From assembly GCA_015039365.1 (NCBI GenBank), contig WION01000349.1, positions 1-55,602 of the forward strand: a stretch of 55,602 bases of DNA. The letters are read 5' to 3'. The position numbers were made by a program, and so were the translations under genes. The stretch is from Amanita rubescens (Eukaryota > Basidiomycota > Agaricomycetes > Agaricales > Amanitaceae). Numbering within the stretch: the stretch's first letter is position 1; every line of letters begins with the position of its first letter. Shown in pieces: positions 1 to 11,456 of this stretch. Below the pieces are notes generated by a model. It worked only from the letters and a program-made list of their open reading frames with translations, searched no databases and was not told the origin of the DNA.

Positions 1-1582
1 TTCAACCGTTACCCTATATTTTCCAGTTTTGCTAACTGCCATTCCCTATGCATAGAATGGTATCAGCGCTCAAAGTCCAGTGCAAATGGAATATAACGTA
101 CAGAAACCCAGCTTGCAGCCATTTGACCGACTAGGTAGGGAATGAGGTATATGCCAGCGCGTACCGGCGTGTCACCAAGAGCGACCTGAAGAAACTGCGG
201 TACATAATATATGGACGAGAAGAAGACGAAGCCGCTGAAAAGGGCAATGAGTCGGGATCTTGAGGAGATGAATAGCTTGTGCTCACTTAACAAACATGGT
301 AACATATACACCAATTACGGTTGAATATCGGAAAATGTGCACTAATAAATAGTCGAAAATCTCGGCATCAAACAGACAGGGGGCTTACTGGGGACAATTG
401 GAAGTTTTGCCCCTTTCCATTCCCAGAAGCAGAACAACCCAATCATAAGTAGCCCACCAAAGAGGGTTCCAAGCACCTCCAAGGAGTTCCAAGCGAATGT
501 TATACCTCCCTGTTACGGTATATATATCCAAAAAACAAGTAGCGATATAACTTCAATCTCACCCAAATCAAGGGGAGGACAACGAGCGTGGACCCTGCAA
601 GCGAGAGAAAGGCCCCGAGGTAATCAATCATGACTAGCTTCCTGTAACATGTAAAAAAACTGAGGAATTAAAGAGAGGCAGAACGTACTTACGTTCTAAT
701 GCTTCCTTTCACTGCTTTGAGAGGCAACGCGAACACGACAATTCCCGCCCCAACGAATGAAAATGGTATGCTAACCCAAAAGCACCACTAAAGCACGTTA
801 GTGGTAGTCACCCGCTAAGGTCGACGTAGACATACCCTCCAAGTTACATTCTCGGACAACGCGCCGCCAATAACAGGCCCGATGGCATATCCGAAAGCGA
901 CAATGACACCGATAATCCCTTGGTACTTTCCTCTGCACAAACGCGTCGTAATACATTCACGTTTACGTTGAGAACTCATGACCTTACCTATCCCGCAGGG
1001 TAACGATGTCGGATACCACAATCTGGCACATACTAATAATTCCGCCTTGAGATTTGACGTCAAGCACAGTAGGAAAAATCAAAAAAGTAGGTTCTTACCT
1101 CCGCCGGCACCGGATATTCCACGGGCAATGATTAACTGAATAATTGATTTTGAGAAGCCCGCTATGAGGTTCCCGATCATGAACACAACCATAGACACCG
1201 ATAACGCCGCTTTTCTACCAAATATGTCGCTGAAACGTCCATATAGCGGTTGGAAGCTCGTCGATGTTAGCAAGAAGCTAGCGGGCACCCAAGAAACGAC
1301 GGCGCCGGCGTCGAATGTTTCCGAGATGGTCGGAAGTGCCGTCGCGACGACAACGGAATCCAGAGAGGCAACAACGATGCAAAGTCCCAGACTGAGAAAT
1401 ACCAAGACTATTTTATCAAACGGCAGTAAATTGGTTTGATCTGTGAGCAGGACGCGCGCTTCCGAGCACTGCACAGGGCCCGTCGTCTTCCCAGCCTTTG
1501 CCTCGGTCTCAGGAGGGAAAGCCTCCCGAGTCCCTAGTTCCGCCGTTGGTGGAGGCTTTTCTGAAATGCCTAGGTTGGTCAT
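1..1582 (-). CDS. MFS multidrug/efflux transporter, DHA2 (14-TM) type, partial
   Basis: A plasma-membrane or vacuolar proton antiporter of the major facilitator superfamily, probably exporting drugs or toxic metabolites. The first exon (1099-1582) gives a soluble N-terminus of about 50 residues, then TM1 and TM2 with MFS motif A between them (GRFSDIFGRK) and the SGAGGG turn. Later exons give VSDIVTLRDRGKYQG, then GYAIGPVIGG (motif C, typical of drug:H+ antiporters), then WCFWVSIPFSF. Exons are joined by short GT-AG introns, for example 1046-1098 and about 929-987. The start is ATG at 1580-1582; a more upstream in-frame codon is not ATG. The 3' part runs off the left edge: the last visible exon at the edge reads GMAVSKTGKYR, a usual DHA2 segment. 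The family is sure; the substrate is unknown. Confidence 0.88.
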
Positions 1583-4302
1583 GAGAAGCACTGAGAGCAG
1601 CGAAAATTACGAATTGTAGGCTGCAAACGAGTCGGTTCTTAAGGCATAAGTACTGACATTGCTTGGCCAATGCGAAGCTAGACTACTCATAAAACGCCGA
1701 CACGATCCGAGATACCAAGACTTTTCGACGTTTCCTCGACCCTCCCTTGCCAAGTCCTCATGGCAGTGGGTGAAGTTTCGTACTTTTGGGTTGCTGATGA
1801 TTAAAGATCCGTACATGGAAGTATTGCCGTTGGCACTAGTTGCATTGCGCGAGCTGCCAGCAAATTCAAGGCAGAGTCTTCGAGGACCTTCGCGATTGGC
1901 GCCGTGGATGACGATGAGATTGGCCAAGGCAACGATTCGAATGATGTACAGTCTCATAGAGTCACTGTCATAGTCCAATTCCTCGGCATTGAGATCCCGG
2001 CTGGTGAGCCGACGGCGATCCAAAATAGTAACGCAGGTACAGTTGTGGTTGAGGCCCATAGCGTTCGGACAAGCTTCCCGGCATTCTGAGAAGAGCAATA
2101 AAAGTCTGTTCGACAGCAGGACATAATGAGTAATCGAATGGATATTATTGACCGTGTAACCTGATCAGTCGAAAGACTAGAGCTCGCAATTAGTGAAGCG
2201 AAACCTCATTGAAACGAGAGTGTACAAAAGTCCCGGACTCCATGTCATGTCATTCTGGCGAAACGAAAGATTTAATCGAGTATTTCTATTAGACGAACTT
2301 ACCTCCGCCACCGCCGCCACGATTGGCACTCAAGGCGAGGTCAAAAAGAATGTTCAAGAAAGGTGAAATTTCAAACGTTCGATGTCGATGTGAATAAGGT
2401 CCCGGCAAACAAGCCCGCATCTGGATCATGCTAATAGCGGCCTGCGGGTATACTTGGAAGAATAGGCAAGAAACGTCGCCATAGAATTCACCTCCTGCAG
2501 CCAAGAAAGCGAGGTATATGAAAGAGGCAATTGTCACGTCAGGCTTAGTGTAGTGGCCTAAATGGAGCGCTATCTGAAACTGAAGATAGACCCTAGGCGG
2601 TGCTAGACCTCGATTAGCGTCGAAGACTTCATTATATGGATTGCATATACTGATTTCCTGCTAAGCTGGAGTGCTAAGGAGCCATCTGAGCGAAGCAAAG
2701 GAGAACAGAGCAAATCACATACCTAATGTGAAATGAATACAAGATTGCTTGCAGCTACTTCAAAACTCGGAGAGTGAAAGCATACTCAAAAGGAAAGTGT
2801 TGCTTCAAAGTTATGGTTATTCATCTTAATGATCCGATACGAAGTCCTTGGCAATTACCTGTTCAGTTGTCCTCGTATCCGAAAATAGTATTTACCATCG
2901 GTACAAGACTTGTTCCTGCCGAGATGCATGGTGAGCTGTCACGACACGCGGATCAGATACGTACCCGGTACCGTCCTCTGTCGTCTAGAACACTAATCCA
3001 CTTGCTACAACGCCCCAATACACGTTTTCGCAAACCCAGGACGACGTTGTTAGCATACGCCTGCGTGTACAGGTCCGTTTCAGGCGTAACACCTCGTGCC
3101 ATCTCTCGTGTTGTCTATCTTGCATAGGTTAAACGAAAACTCTGACCCATTGCATATATATAATTACCGGGAAAAATAAGCGGTGGCGGTGGTTTTTCTT
3201 GAAACGCAAGCTTAAGCCTGATCGTGTCGAGTACTAATCCAGAAAATGGGACCAAATACACCGAAACCTGGCCCCCGAGAGGGCCAGCGGACAGTCGTGT
3301 CGATCGCGCTGAGATGGAGCCCCAGGGCGTGAGGCACAGGGGCACGTTACAGCCCGAAAGTACCGTAGGCGTCAATTAGGGAAGATGGGATCCTGCCTTC
3401 ATTTGTGTGAGAAATGGCGTTGGAGCGTCGAAGAGAAGTTGAGACGCAGTGAGTTCGGCCGAAACGCTTGGAGGCCCAGAAGTATCGGATAGTGAAGGAA
3501 ACCGTACTACTCAGGCCGTGTGATGGTTTGATTAAGCGATATAGTACTTACCCTGATCCCCTACGCTCTCTGTAAGAAGTGAGGTATGGGATACTGAGAA
3601 AGTCATGCCTCCCAACCTACAGCGGGAAAATGACTCACTCCTTAATCATTAATCAGACCTAATAGTAAGAACACGTATTTTTCAACCATTGTAGTATTCT
3701 TTCAGCTTCCTCGGACGTCTTCGGGGATAAATGAACGGGGGACGCCGAACCAAATGAAACGTTCCCGGGTTCTTGCTCCGCGGCCGGTCATCTCGTCCAA
3801 CCCATCTGCGCCCGCGTAAACCTGGACTAAAACATGCCTGAAAATACGTTAAGATAAGAACCGACGAAAACGAAGTTTAACTTTTGTTCCCATGCAAGGA
3901 TTGTTATCGGAATTGCAAGAGACCCGTCGCGAACAGGAAAATGTAACAAGACAACTATGATCTTGGTTGGTCAAACGTTCCGAGGTTAGAAAACAAAGTC
4001 CATTATGACATAGGAACCTCGTCGATTCGTTAGCAGTGGCGGCTGGCTTCCAAGTCAGAAAAAAAACACCCACCTCCAGAGACATGAGGAATGTTTTTTG
4101 ATGCAATGCCTGCGTTGGTACAATGACGCGTCGGACGATCCCGGAACTATTCAACTTTCGATTACATAAGTTCGCGCGTTAGTTCTTACGAGGACTCACA
4201 AATGTCAGCCACAGGTCAGAGTCAGTCAGCCATGCCGGAAACCCGTTCTAGTCAGCCACCTTGATAATTATAAGAAGCGTTGCCCGAGGTACTTTCTCTT
4301 CA
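1583..4302. other. Intergenic, no supported gene
   Basis: Open frames here are short, overlap on both strands and show neither family motifs nor a consistent exon chain. The 5' region of the MFS gene and that of the RhoGAP gene face each other across it, so it should hold both promoters. I see no tRNA or repeat array. Confidence 0.5.
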
Positions 4303-6782
4303 ATGTCATCTAACAATAAATCCCCAGCGATTACTACTCGCCGAACCCAGCGTAAGTCTCACAGTTCAACGAGACTCAAAGATACTCACGGAGATTCCTC
4401 TCAAGTGTCCATGATACCCGTCTATCTACGTTCTGGCGAGGCAGACTCTTCGTCTGCGAGACGAGCCTCGCTACCCAATGCATCACGGAAACAGCCCTGC
4501 GAGAGTCATAATGCAACTCCAAAGCGCGTTAGCCATGACCTGCGTGGATCACCATCTGTACGTCCCGTTATTGTCTCTCCTGTGTCTCGTTCAATAATCT
4601 CGTAGATCAACCAGCGCTCTCCCTGCCTCAATCGACCCGCTTCAGCCTCCCTTTCCGTAGAATTGCCCACTCAAAACGAGCCGCCCTCGCCCAACGGCAG
4701 TAAACAATTCCAGAAAAACTTTGCAGGCAAACCTGACCCAAGACGGATCCTGTCGAATTTGGAGCGCCTTGCGCAACCTGAGTCGAACGTATATCAACTT
4801 CTGGACATCCACCAGCTCTTGGCTATACATGAACGAGACGCGGAAGATATTGCTGAGCGGGAGGATAGGATCAAGGGCAGATGGCAGGTCGACGAGTCCA
4901 AGGGTGCAGGTCGGTTCCTATCGCTTAATTCTGCTTTCAAACACTGACGTTTGGGAATGCCAGTATTTGGTCTTCCGCTTCGTGAAGCAGCCAAGTGCGC
5001 CTCCACCAGCGCTCTTTTCAACGGCCACGAACTGCACCTTCCACTAGTCGTCTTCGACTGCGTCGAAGAGCTCTATCGCACCGGTAAGTAATCAACCGTG
5101 TACTTTGCAATTGGATCATTGAAACTAAATACCGCCAGGTATCTATCAACAGGACCTGTTTCGGGTATTGCCCAATCACCAGCGGCTGGCAGAGCTTATC
5201 CACATATTCAACTCGCCCAATCCACACCTTAACTACCGGAGCAAGAATCGGAGAAGCAAGGTTGCAGAGTATAACACCACGCTTCTGCACCCCGAGTCGA
5301 CGCAAGACATATGCGCCCTCTTGATCAATTACTTGTGTTCCTTACCCGAGCCTGTCCTGTCTACCTACCTATTTGACGCTATATGGGAATGGGGAGGGGT
5401 CTACGGAGACACCGAAGATAATGACTTGGAAGTCGGCGGAGACGCGGCGTCTTTCATAAAAGAAAACCAACATAGGCCAGATTTCAACTTCTCCCTATCT
5501 AAATCTCGTCCAGAAGAGCCCTCCTCTGAAGCGACGCGAATCAGCATCGTCCAACACCTCCTCTGCCTACTCCCTTCGCCAAACTTCTCGCTGTTAGTCT
5601 ATCTCTTGGCGTTTTTCAGCCACGTTGTAATGATGCGGGACGTGAACGGGGTGGACATCCAAGAACTCGGTCGATTGTTCGGGAAATGTGTTTTTGGTGG
5701 AGAAAGCGCATCATCGAGGTCCTCTCCCTCACGCGACTACGGCTCGGCGATGAAAGAAAGGAAAAATGGACAGACGATGATGGGTTGGTTCCTTAGGCGA
5801 TGGGGTCCGATATCGAGTGGGCTCTTCGACGTTGTCAGTGTACGACCCGAGAAGGGACGACCTCCGGTTATCATGGAAGGGAGAGTAAAACCCAAGTCTC
5901 CTATCGACCTCAACTCTAGGCCGTCTCCGAGTGCGTGGTTATCGGCCAAGAAGCGCAACAAAGACGTGGAATGGTCGATGACGCTCCTTTCACCCAAAGC
6001 TCTAAGCTCTTTCACCGCGACTTTGTGGTCACCAACCTTCCACCATGTTAGCTCCCCCAAGTCCCCTTCTTATTTCGCAGCGGAGAGAGGGAACGATAAG
6101 GAGATTCTCAGCGGGCCGGGTATCGTTAGGAAGAACGATCATGTGGAAGAGCCAGGAACCGAAGTAACGAGAAAACCGAGCGCGACAACACCGGTTGAGA
6201 AGAGATTGACGTTGACGCGAATGTCGACTCTAACGAGTATCAACTCGTCAACTGATAGTACGTACGTTCCCCAACATTGCCTGAACAAAGTGTCTGATGT
6301 ACCCCTGCGTGCGTGTAGTAGACGAACGTCTTTTGGATGTATCTTTCATTGATGACCTCAACGTGTTGGACGCTATCCTATCTGAGGACGCGGCACCAGC
6401 GTCCCGATCTGCTACCGGCAATGGCACACCTAACGTGCCAAGCAAGCCCGTGCCGAATGTCCATCTGGAGCTTTCGCAAGCGCACGATCGGATCCGCGAA
6501 TTGGAGAGTCAACTGGACAGGAACGACGCCATGGTCGGAGAAGCACTCGAAATGATGTTCCGGGCGAAACGCCGAGTGGACGAGATCGATGACCTGTTGA
6601 AGGAACTGGAAGTCGCTCTGGGGATCGATGTTTCTTCTGGTCGGTCGCAGAGCGGAAGATTGGGTTTAGGCTTACGGTTGGCAGGCGGTGACGATGAGAC
6701 TGCTGATGACGTGTGTGAGGAACACCGGAAGGCACATGACATCGTTGTTGAACTGCGCAGGCTCATGTTGGGGGAACTCTAA
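4303..6782 (+). CDS. RhoGAP domain protein with C-terminal coiled coil
   Basis: A GTPase-activating protein for Rho/Rac/Cdc42 GTPases, expected in polarity and actin control. Model exons: 4303-4588, 4661-4909, 4964-5083, 5139-6257, 6319-6782. They sum to 2238 nt, giving 745 aa. The RhoGAP domain starts near residue 178 with VFGLPLREAA, then LPLVVFDCVEELYRTG. The arginine finger is Arg227 in QQDLFRVL, and the later conserved block is LLINYLCSLPEPVLS. Acidic and basic linkers follow, and near residues 610-670 there is a heptad-rich stretch (LSQAHDRIRELESQLDR) likely to form a coiled coil. The N-terminal 180 residues are Ser/Arg-rich and probably disordered. The first intron (72 nt, in phase, removing a TAG at 4603) is the least certain junction. 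Which Rho protein it acts on cannot be read from the sequence. Confidence 0.88.
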
Positions 6783-6857
6783 ATAGCAGAGTTGATTCGC
6801 GGTTGTCATCGATTTTATACACGTGTTATCGAATACAAACTATACTATATACATTAC

Positions 6858-7489
6858 TCAGTCGTAACATCTGTGGAACATCTCAAATGTACCCACAGGC
6901 ATCATAGCTAACGAGAAAATGATGCTAGCCTCTAGGTCGTACTTACGTGGGGTAAGGTGATCGGAACGGGCTTGTCCACCATTGCCATATACAACTCTGA
7001 AATTCTCCAGCCATCGCCTGCCAGTTGATTTTTCACCCTGTTGAAACGTCAGCGAAAACCTCGAATGCACACAAAAGTTCAGATCACGCACCTAGCGCTA
7101 AACACGACATGACTCTTTTTCTGCGCAGGTGCGGCACGAACTCGAAACTTGAGTGAACTAGTGACGATGTAACTCCCAGCAACGATCTCAGTACCAAGTT
7201 CCCCTGCCTTATCCTCATTTTCCTGTTCAGCTGCATCTACTACCTTGTCATCCACAATGTGTTGCCAATTTACAGTCACTTCAACAACTGCAAACCTCCG
7301 ACGAGCAAATTCTCCATAAAAATCATCCACAGATATCAATCTGTGGTTCAACACGATACGAGCGTCATCCGAGAAGAATGTGTGAAGGTCTGGATTCTCC
7401 GAGATGCCATGGAATGCTTCGATTCGCGTTTTGAACCAGGCGATGAGAGAGTCGTCAGATGTGTGAGTCGGTTTAGTAGATGTCGACAT
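6858..7489 (-). CDS. Small NTF2/SnoaL-like protein (tentative)
   Basis: Three exons on the minus strand (7092-7489, 6947-7037, 6858-6881) total 513 nt, 170 aa. The chain begins MSTSTKPTHTSDD, continues with LIAWFKTRIEAFHGI and FFSDDARIVLNHRLIS, and ends in a very short last exon reading MFHRCYD. The opening helix, the asp-rich loop and the alternating strands (FAVVEVTVNWQHI, EIVAGSYIVTSSLKFRVRA) resemble the cone-shaped alpha+beta fold of the NTF2/SnoaL superfamily, common in fungi as small proteins of unknown or polyketide-cyclase-like function. An upstream in-frame ATG at 7597 would add 36 residues with a hydrophobic stretch; I prefer 7489 because it starts at the conserved-looking part. 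It is convergent with the RhoGAP gene (76 bp between stops). The gene structure is solid; the family call is moderate. Confidence 0.62.
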
Positions 7490-7627
7490 TATGATCAAAG
7501 GCAGCTGTTGGCAGCTGTGGTAGTACTGAAACGTCGCGAGTAGGCCGGCTGAGAGTGCGACGAACGACAAAAGGCAATCAGACAAGTTGATTCGCATGGG
7601 TAGTCATGTGACATCATCTATTGCTAA

Positions 7628-8778
7628 TCACCGCCCACCCAGGGATGGGAACGGTGATTGGGGTATTGGTACAGAGGGAGGTCCAACGGACACGCCCAGA
7701 TCGGAAACTACACCGTTCTCAATGTCTTTGACCCAACCGTGGATGAAAGCAGGGACAGCGTGAGAAAAAAGGGGGGAGTAGCTCTGAGTTAAAGATAAGA
7801 AAACACGATTTGAAGTAGTAGACGAGAACCTTCAAGTACCTTTCTTATGATCTCCGAAGCTGCGATCCGTTGGACGGACATTTTCACGTTCTCTTCTACA
7901 AGTGCTCGAAATGCAGCTAAACAAAGAACGCGTGATACAAGCGCCATCTAACAGTCTTGAACAGAGTGGGCTTACGATCACGGATTTGAGGAATTTCTGG
8001 CTTTATAGTCCCATTCGAAAGCCGTTGTCGGTAAGCCATAATCTCTGGCCTGCGTTCAAGGGGTAAGTTGAAAACAAAAATCGCGTGACTAGAGTAGTGA
8101 ATAATTGCACCGGGTCGACGTTTCGAATAGTTTTCGGATGGGCAATATCCATGTTGAGACTGCAACTTCGGCTGGGCTTTGAGGAGTTGGTGGTGGTGGA
8201 ACCATGGAAGCAGCGATACCGCCGCATCCGTAGTGTCCAATGACGATGACGTGTCTGACCTTGAGGATTTCAACGGCGTATCCGAGGACTGCGGCACTAA
8301 AATCCGTTCAACGACAAGAAGAACCTAAGGTGTGATGAACTGACGAGGTCACGTCGTCCTCTACAAATACGTTCGCGATGTTGCGTGTGGTGAAGATGGT
8401 ACCGGGTTTAGTGTTGAATATGGCTTGTTCGCTCAGCCTGTATGGCGGATGAAGATGGGCAATGAGAGGCTTTGAATTGAACTTACCTGCTGTCCGAGCA
8501 TTGGAACATTGCAAATGGTGGACCTGGAAAGAAGCATGAACGTCAACTTGAAAGGCAAGAGGAAAAGAAGACGCACGTTGACCCTCCCTTGCCAATTGCT
8601 CTAACAGCTTTGGATGATGGGTCGACATGTGTTTACTGTATCCCTGGTTCCCTTTGAACAATTCTTCCAGATCGTTGCTCGAAGCGTCGTTATGACATGC
8701 CCGCGCTATGGCGATGCGGGACCAAGTGCTCGTTCGTCCAAGGACGGGCTTGAGAAAGTGTTGGTACAGGATGCCCAT
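7628..8778 (-). CDS. Beta-class carbonic anhydrase
   Basis: Catalyses CO2 + H2O to bicarbonate + H+ with an active-site zinc. Seven exons: 8577-8778, 8487-8523, 8345-8437, 8111-8296, 7976-8049, 7840-7916, 7628-7783. They sum to 825 nt, giving 274 aa, a usual length. Zinc ligands are visible: Cys76 in FQCSDSR (with the Asp-Arg dyad Asp78/Arg80) and His132 and Cys135 in GHYGCGG. Other family blocks are [51 protein letters not shown], and the closing [12 protein letters not shown] then [11 protein letters not shown]. The first 25-30 residues are Arg/Ser-rich and could be a mitochondrial presequence. The CSDSR motif lies on a 37-nt exon. It is transcribed in the same direction as the NTF2-like gene downstream (138 bp between). 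Confidence 0.95.
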
Positions 8779-8896
8779 TCTTGGGCTGAATCTTGGAATC
8801 TAGACGGGTATCAGGGAGAGAGAACCACCGACACGATAAAAGGCCAGCAAGATCCCTGCCGCTTAGTCAGCGCTAGTCAGCTCTACTACTTCCACC

Positions 8897-9866
8897 ATGG
8901 CTAAGCCTACGCCACTCACATGTCCAGGCAAGTCAAATGAGATCAACGACACTCAAATAACTCAAAGTACATTCCGTTAACAGTCAAAGGTTGTTCACTA
9001 TCTGTAGACATCACCTTCAAATCCTCAGATGGGCGTTTACTCGGCGCTCACAGCACCAATCTCTCAGATCACAGCGACGGATTCCCTCCTGCCTGTTTCG
9101 CGTCATCAGAAATGATGAGCGATCCAGTAGAACTAACAGAATCATCAGAAGTGATTGAGATGATGCTGAAATACATGCACAACACTCGTCTTGCCAGGCT
9201 AGAGGATATTTCTCCAACGACAGTCTGGGATATCGCTTATGCTGCTGAAAAGTACTTGATTTATCCGTTGATGGAAGTATGCAGGTTACACGTTAAATAG
9301 TAAGAGTGTCATATCTTAGTAGTGCTATTGCGGCACGATCATGCATGCATGACTTACCTGGGTCCTGACTACAGCCGGTTTATGAAAGAAATGCCTAAAC
9401 AGGTGCTCGTCTACGCTGCTAAATACGATTACGACGATTTATTCGACGAGGCCGTGCCACGCACCATTGATTGGAGCCTTGACGATGCTTATACTGCCAT
9501 AGGTGCATCTCCCCACTTTGTAGCCTGGGTCAGTGCTATGTACAGTTACCCTGAATTGAAGCTGACGATCGATTATAGGTTCGTTATCGAGAGAGATGGT
9601 TACAACTTCAGGCGGCCTTTCGCGTTGATCCGCCCATTGTGTATCACAAGGGTGGATCGCCGGATTGTCCTCTCTGGTGGCAATTTCTAGGGAGGTTGCT
9701 CAAACTCGACGTGTCGGAATTGTCGGAATGGAGATCTCATATGATTTTGTTTCAAGATGCGTATTTGAAGGATTGTAGTTGGTGTGATCGAAGAGCATCG
9801 CTTTGGGCGAATGTCATTGCAAATCGATATGCTCATCCGATTCCAAATGCGAGCTCTCTGAAGTAG
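8897..9866 (+). CDS. BTB/POZ domain protein, copy 1
   Basis: Four exons (8897-8927, 8984-9299, 9375-9528, 9579-9866) give 262 aa. The BTB fold is recognisable in SVDITFKSSDGRLLGAH, the middle helices (VIEMMLKYMHNTRL), and YAAEKYLIYPLMEVCRLH. The C-terminal half follows the usual agaricomycete BTB pattern: WVRYRERWLQLQ, then PDCPLWWQFLGR, and a Cys pair near CSWCDRR. BTB proteins dimerise and act as adaptors, for example for Cul3 ligases or chromatin. This expanded fungal class has no specific known role. The first intron (8928-8983) has a GC donor (CCAG|GCAAGT). Without it the frame does not join, and the paralog at 10361 has a GT donor at the same place. It is followed tandemly by copy 2. 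Confidence 0.87.
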
Positions 9867-10360
9867 CGCAAATTAAATTATATGCTGCTTCTTGTATCAT
9901 AATAATGTATCCGCTTGTCCGCCGAAAAACACGAATGGTTTTCATCGCTTATACATATAAGTTAAATGAGTTGTCGGCCTATGCCGACTCGGAACAGCGT
10001 CTACAGCTCGACTCGGACTAAGCGCTGACAAAGTTGCTCGAAGCACTGGTATGCCGAGTCAGCTGGGTGAGCTTTCAAATGTCTTTGAACAGCTCAAGTA
10101 AGGTATATATTTCTGTCTTATTCGACTTATTACTTGTCATATTGGTGTACTAATCTAAATTTGTAGCTATCGGGCCGCCTGACATGCAATCAACTAACTC
10201 TTTGTTGGATCAGTGTCTCGGATATCGCTCTAGGTATTCTAAATGAGTTGATCAAAGACTTGGCAACGAGCGAATGATCGCGTCACTCACTCTATGAATA
10301 TCACCAGTAGCAGGCTGTGGGAAGCGATCAATTGTCATATCACTTCCTCCTGACCGTCAG
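9867..10360 (+). other. Intergenic spacer between tandem BTB genes
   Basis: About 490 bp holding the 3' end of BTB copy 1 and the promoter of copy 2. I see no further coding signal. It is AT-richer than the flanking exons. Confidence 0.5.
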
Positions 10361-11300
10361 ATGGCCGACATTCCCCCTTGTCCAGGTGAGCCTTTGTCAG
10401 TACGTAAGCGATCCAATCACCTCTGACGCAAGAAAAAGTGCCGGATTGCGATCTGGTAATAGACGTCGTGATCACTTCTTGCGATGGTCAATCGTTCGGC
10501 GCTCATAGCAGAAATCTCGAGATGTACAGCAAGGCATTTCCTCCTTCTGTGTTTGTGTCGCCCGACACTACCCGCGATCCGGTGCACTTGACCGAGACGG
10601 CAAAGATTGTCGAGTTCATTCTTTGTTATACCCATAACGAACGTCTGCCTGACTTGGAAGAACATTCAGTGGCGTTTGCTATCCGTTTTGCAGAGGCGGT
10701 GGAAAAATATGTGATCCATCATGCGATGGAGGTCTGTAAATTGCATATGAAATAGTGAGTGATAATCGATATGGTATTCTAGCTTGACTGACTTCACGTT
10801 GATACTAGCCGAATCCTCAAAACGCATCCAACGGCGGTCCTTACTTATGCTTGCAAATACGATTACGACGACTTATTCGATGAAGCAGCGCCTTATACTC
10901 TTACTTGGGAAATGGACGATGCTTATGCCGCACTTGGATGTACAAAGTCATTTACAGCGTGGGTAAGTTTACTGATTAGGATAAAGGGAAAGCTGTGCTC
11001 TAATAACTGAGCTAGATTAGATACCGGGAACGCTGGCAAAAGATCCACAGCATGCTTCGGTCGGCGGCGCCTGTTCCGCACAACGACGGGAGGTCATATT
11101 GCCCCAAATGGGATCGATTCTCGTCGTTACTTTTCCAGACGAGCATCAGTGTCCTTGGAGATTGGGACCGGCAAATCAGTTTGAACACAATTAAGCTGTC
11201 AGTGAGCGGGTGTCCATGGTGCATTGAGCGAGCAGAGCAACTAGGAGAGCAGGTGAAGGCGGAGGTACGGCGAATGCCGAGGGCGAGCTCGTTTAAGTAG
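10361..11300 (+). CDS. BTB/POZ domain protein, copy 2
   Basis: Four exons (10361-10385, 10433-10754, 10809-10962, 11016-11300) give 261 aa. Intron positions and phases match copy 1 exactly, and exon 3 is 154 nt in both, so the pair arose by tandem duplication. The BTB core reads DVVITSCDGQSFGAH, then IVEFILCYTHNERL and AVEKYVIHHAMEVCKLH. The tail has WIRYRERWQKIHS, YCPKWDRFSS and a Cys pair in SGCPWCIER. Both copies share the KYDYDDLFDEA block of exon 3, the most conserved part. The N-terminal exon starts MADIPPCP, against MAKPTPLTCP in copy 1. A role as a protein-protein adaptor is family knowledge; the partner is unknown. Confidence 0.87.
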
Positions 11301-11456
11301 TTGGTTCGCTTACGTGATCAGCTCGGTTTGGGAATGTCCGAAAAAGGATAGATATATCGAGGGCTGTCCCTCGCCCGTCCTCCTCTCCACGCTCGCCACT
11401 TCTTTCCTTTCTACTCCCATCACCTCCTTTCCCTCCTCACTTTCTTTCTCTCCCAA

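Noticed and set aside
1607..3375. Several 80-160 aa frames on both strands
   Set aside because: They overlap each other, lack motifs and splice support, and read as chance frames.
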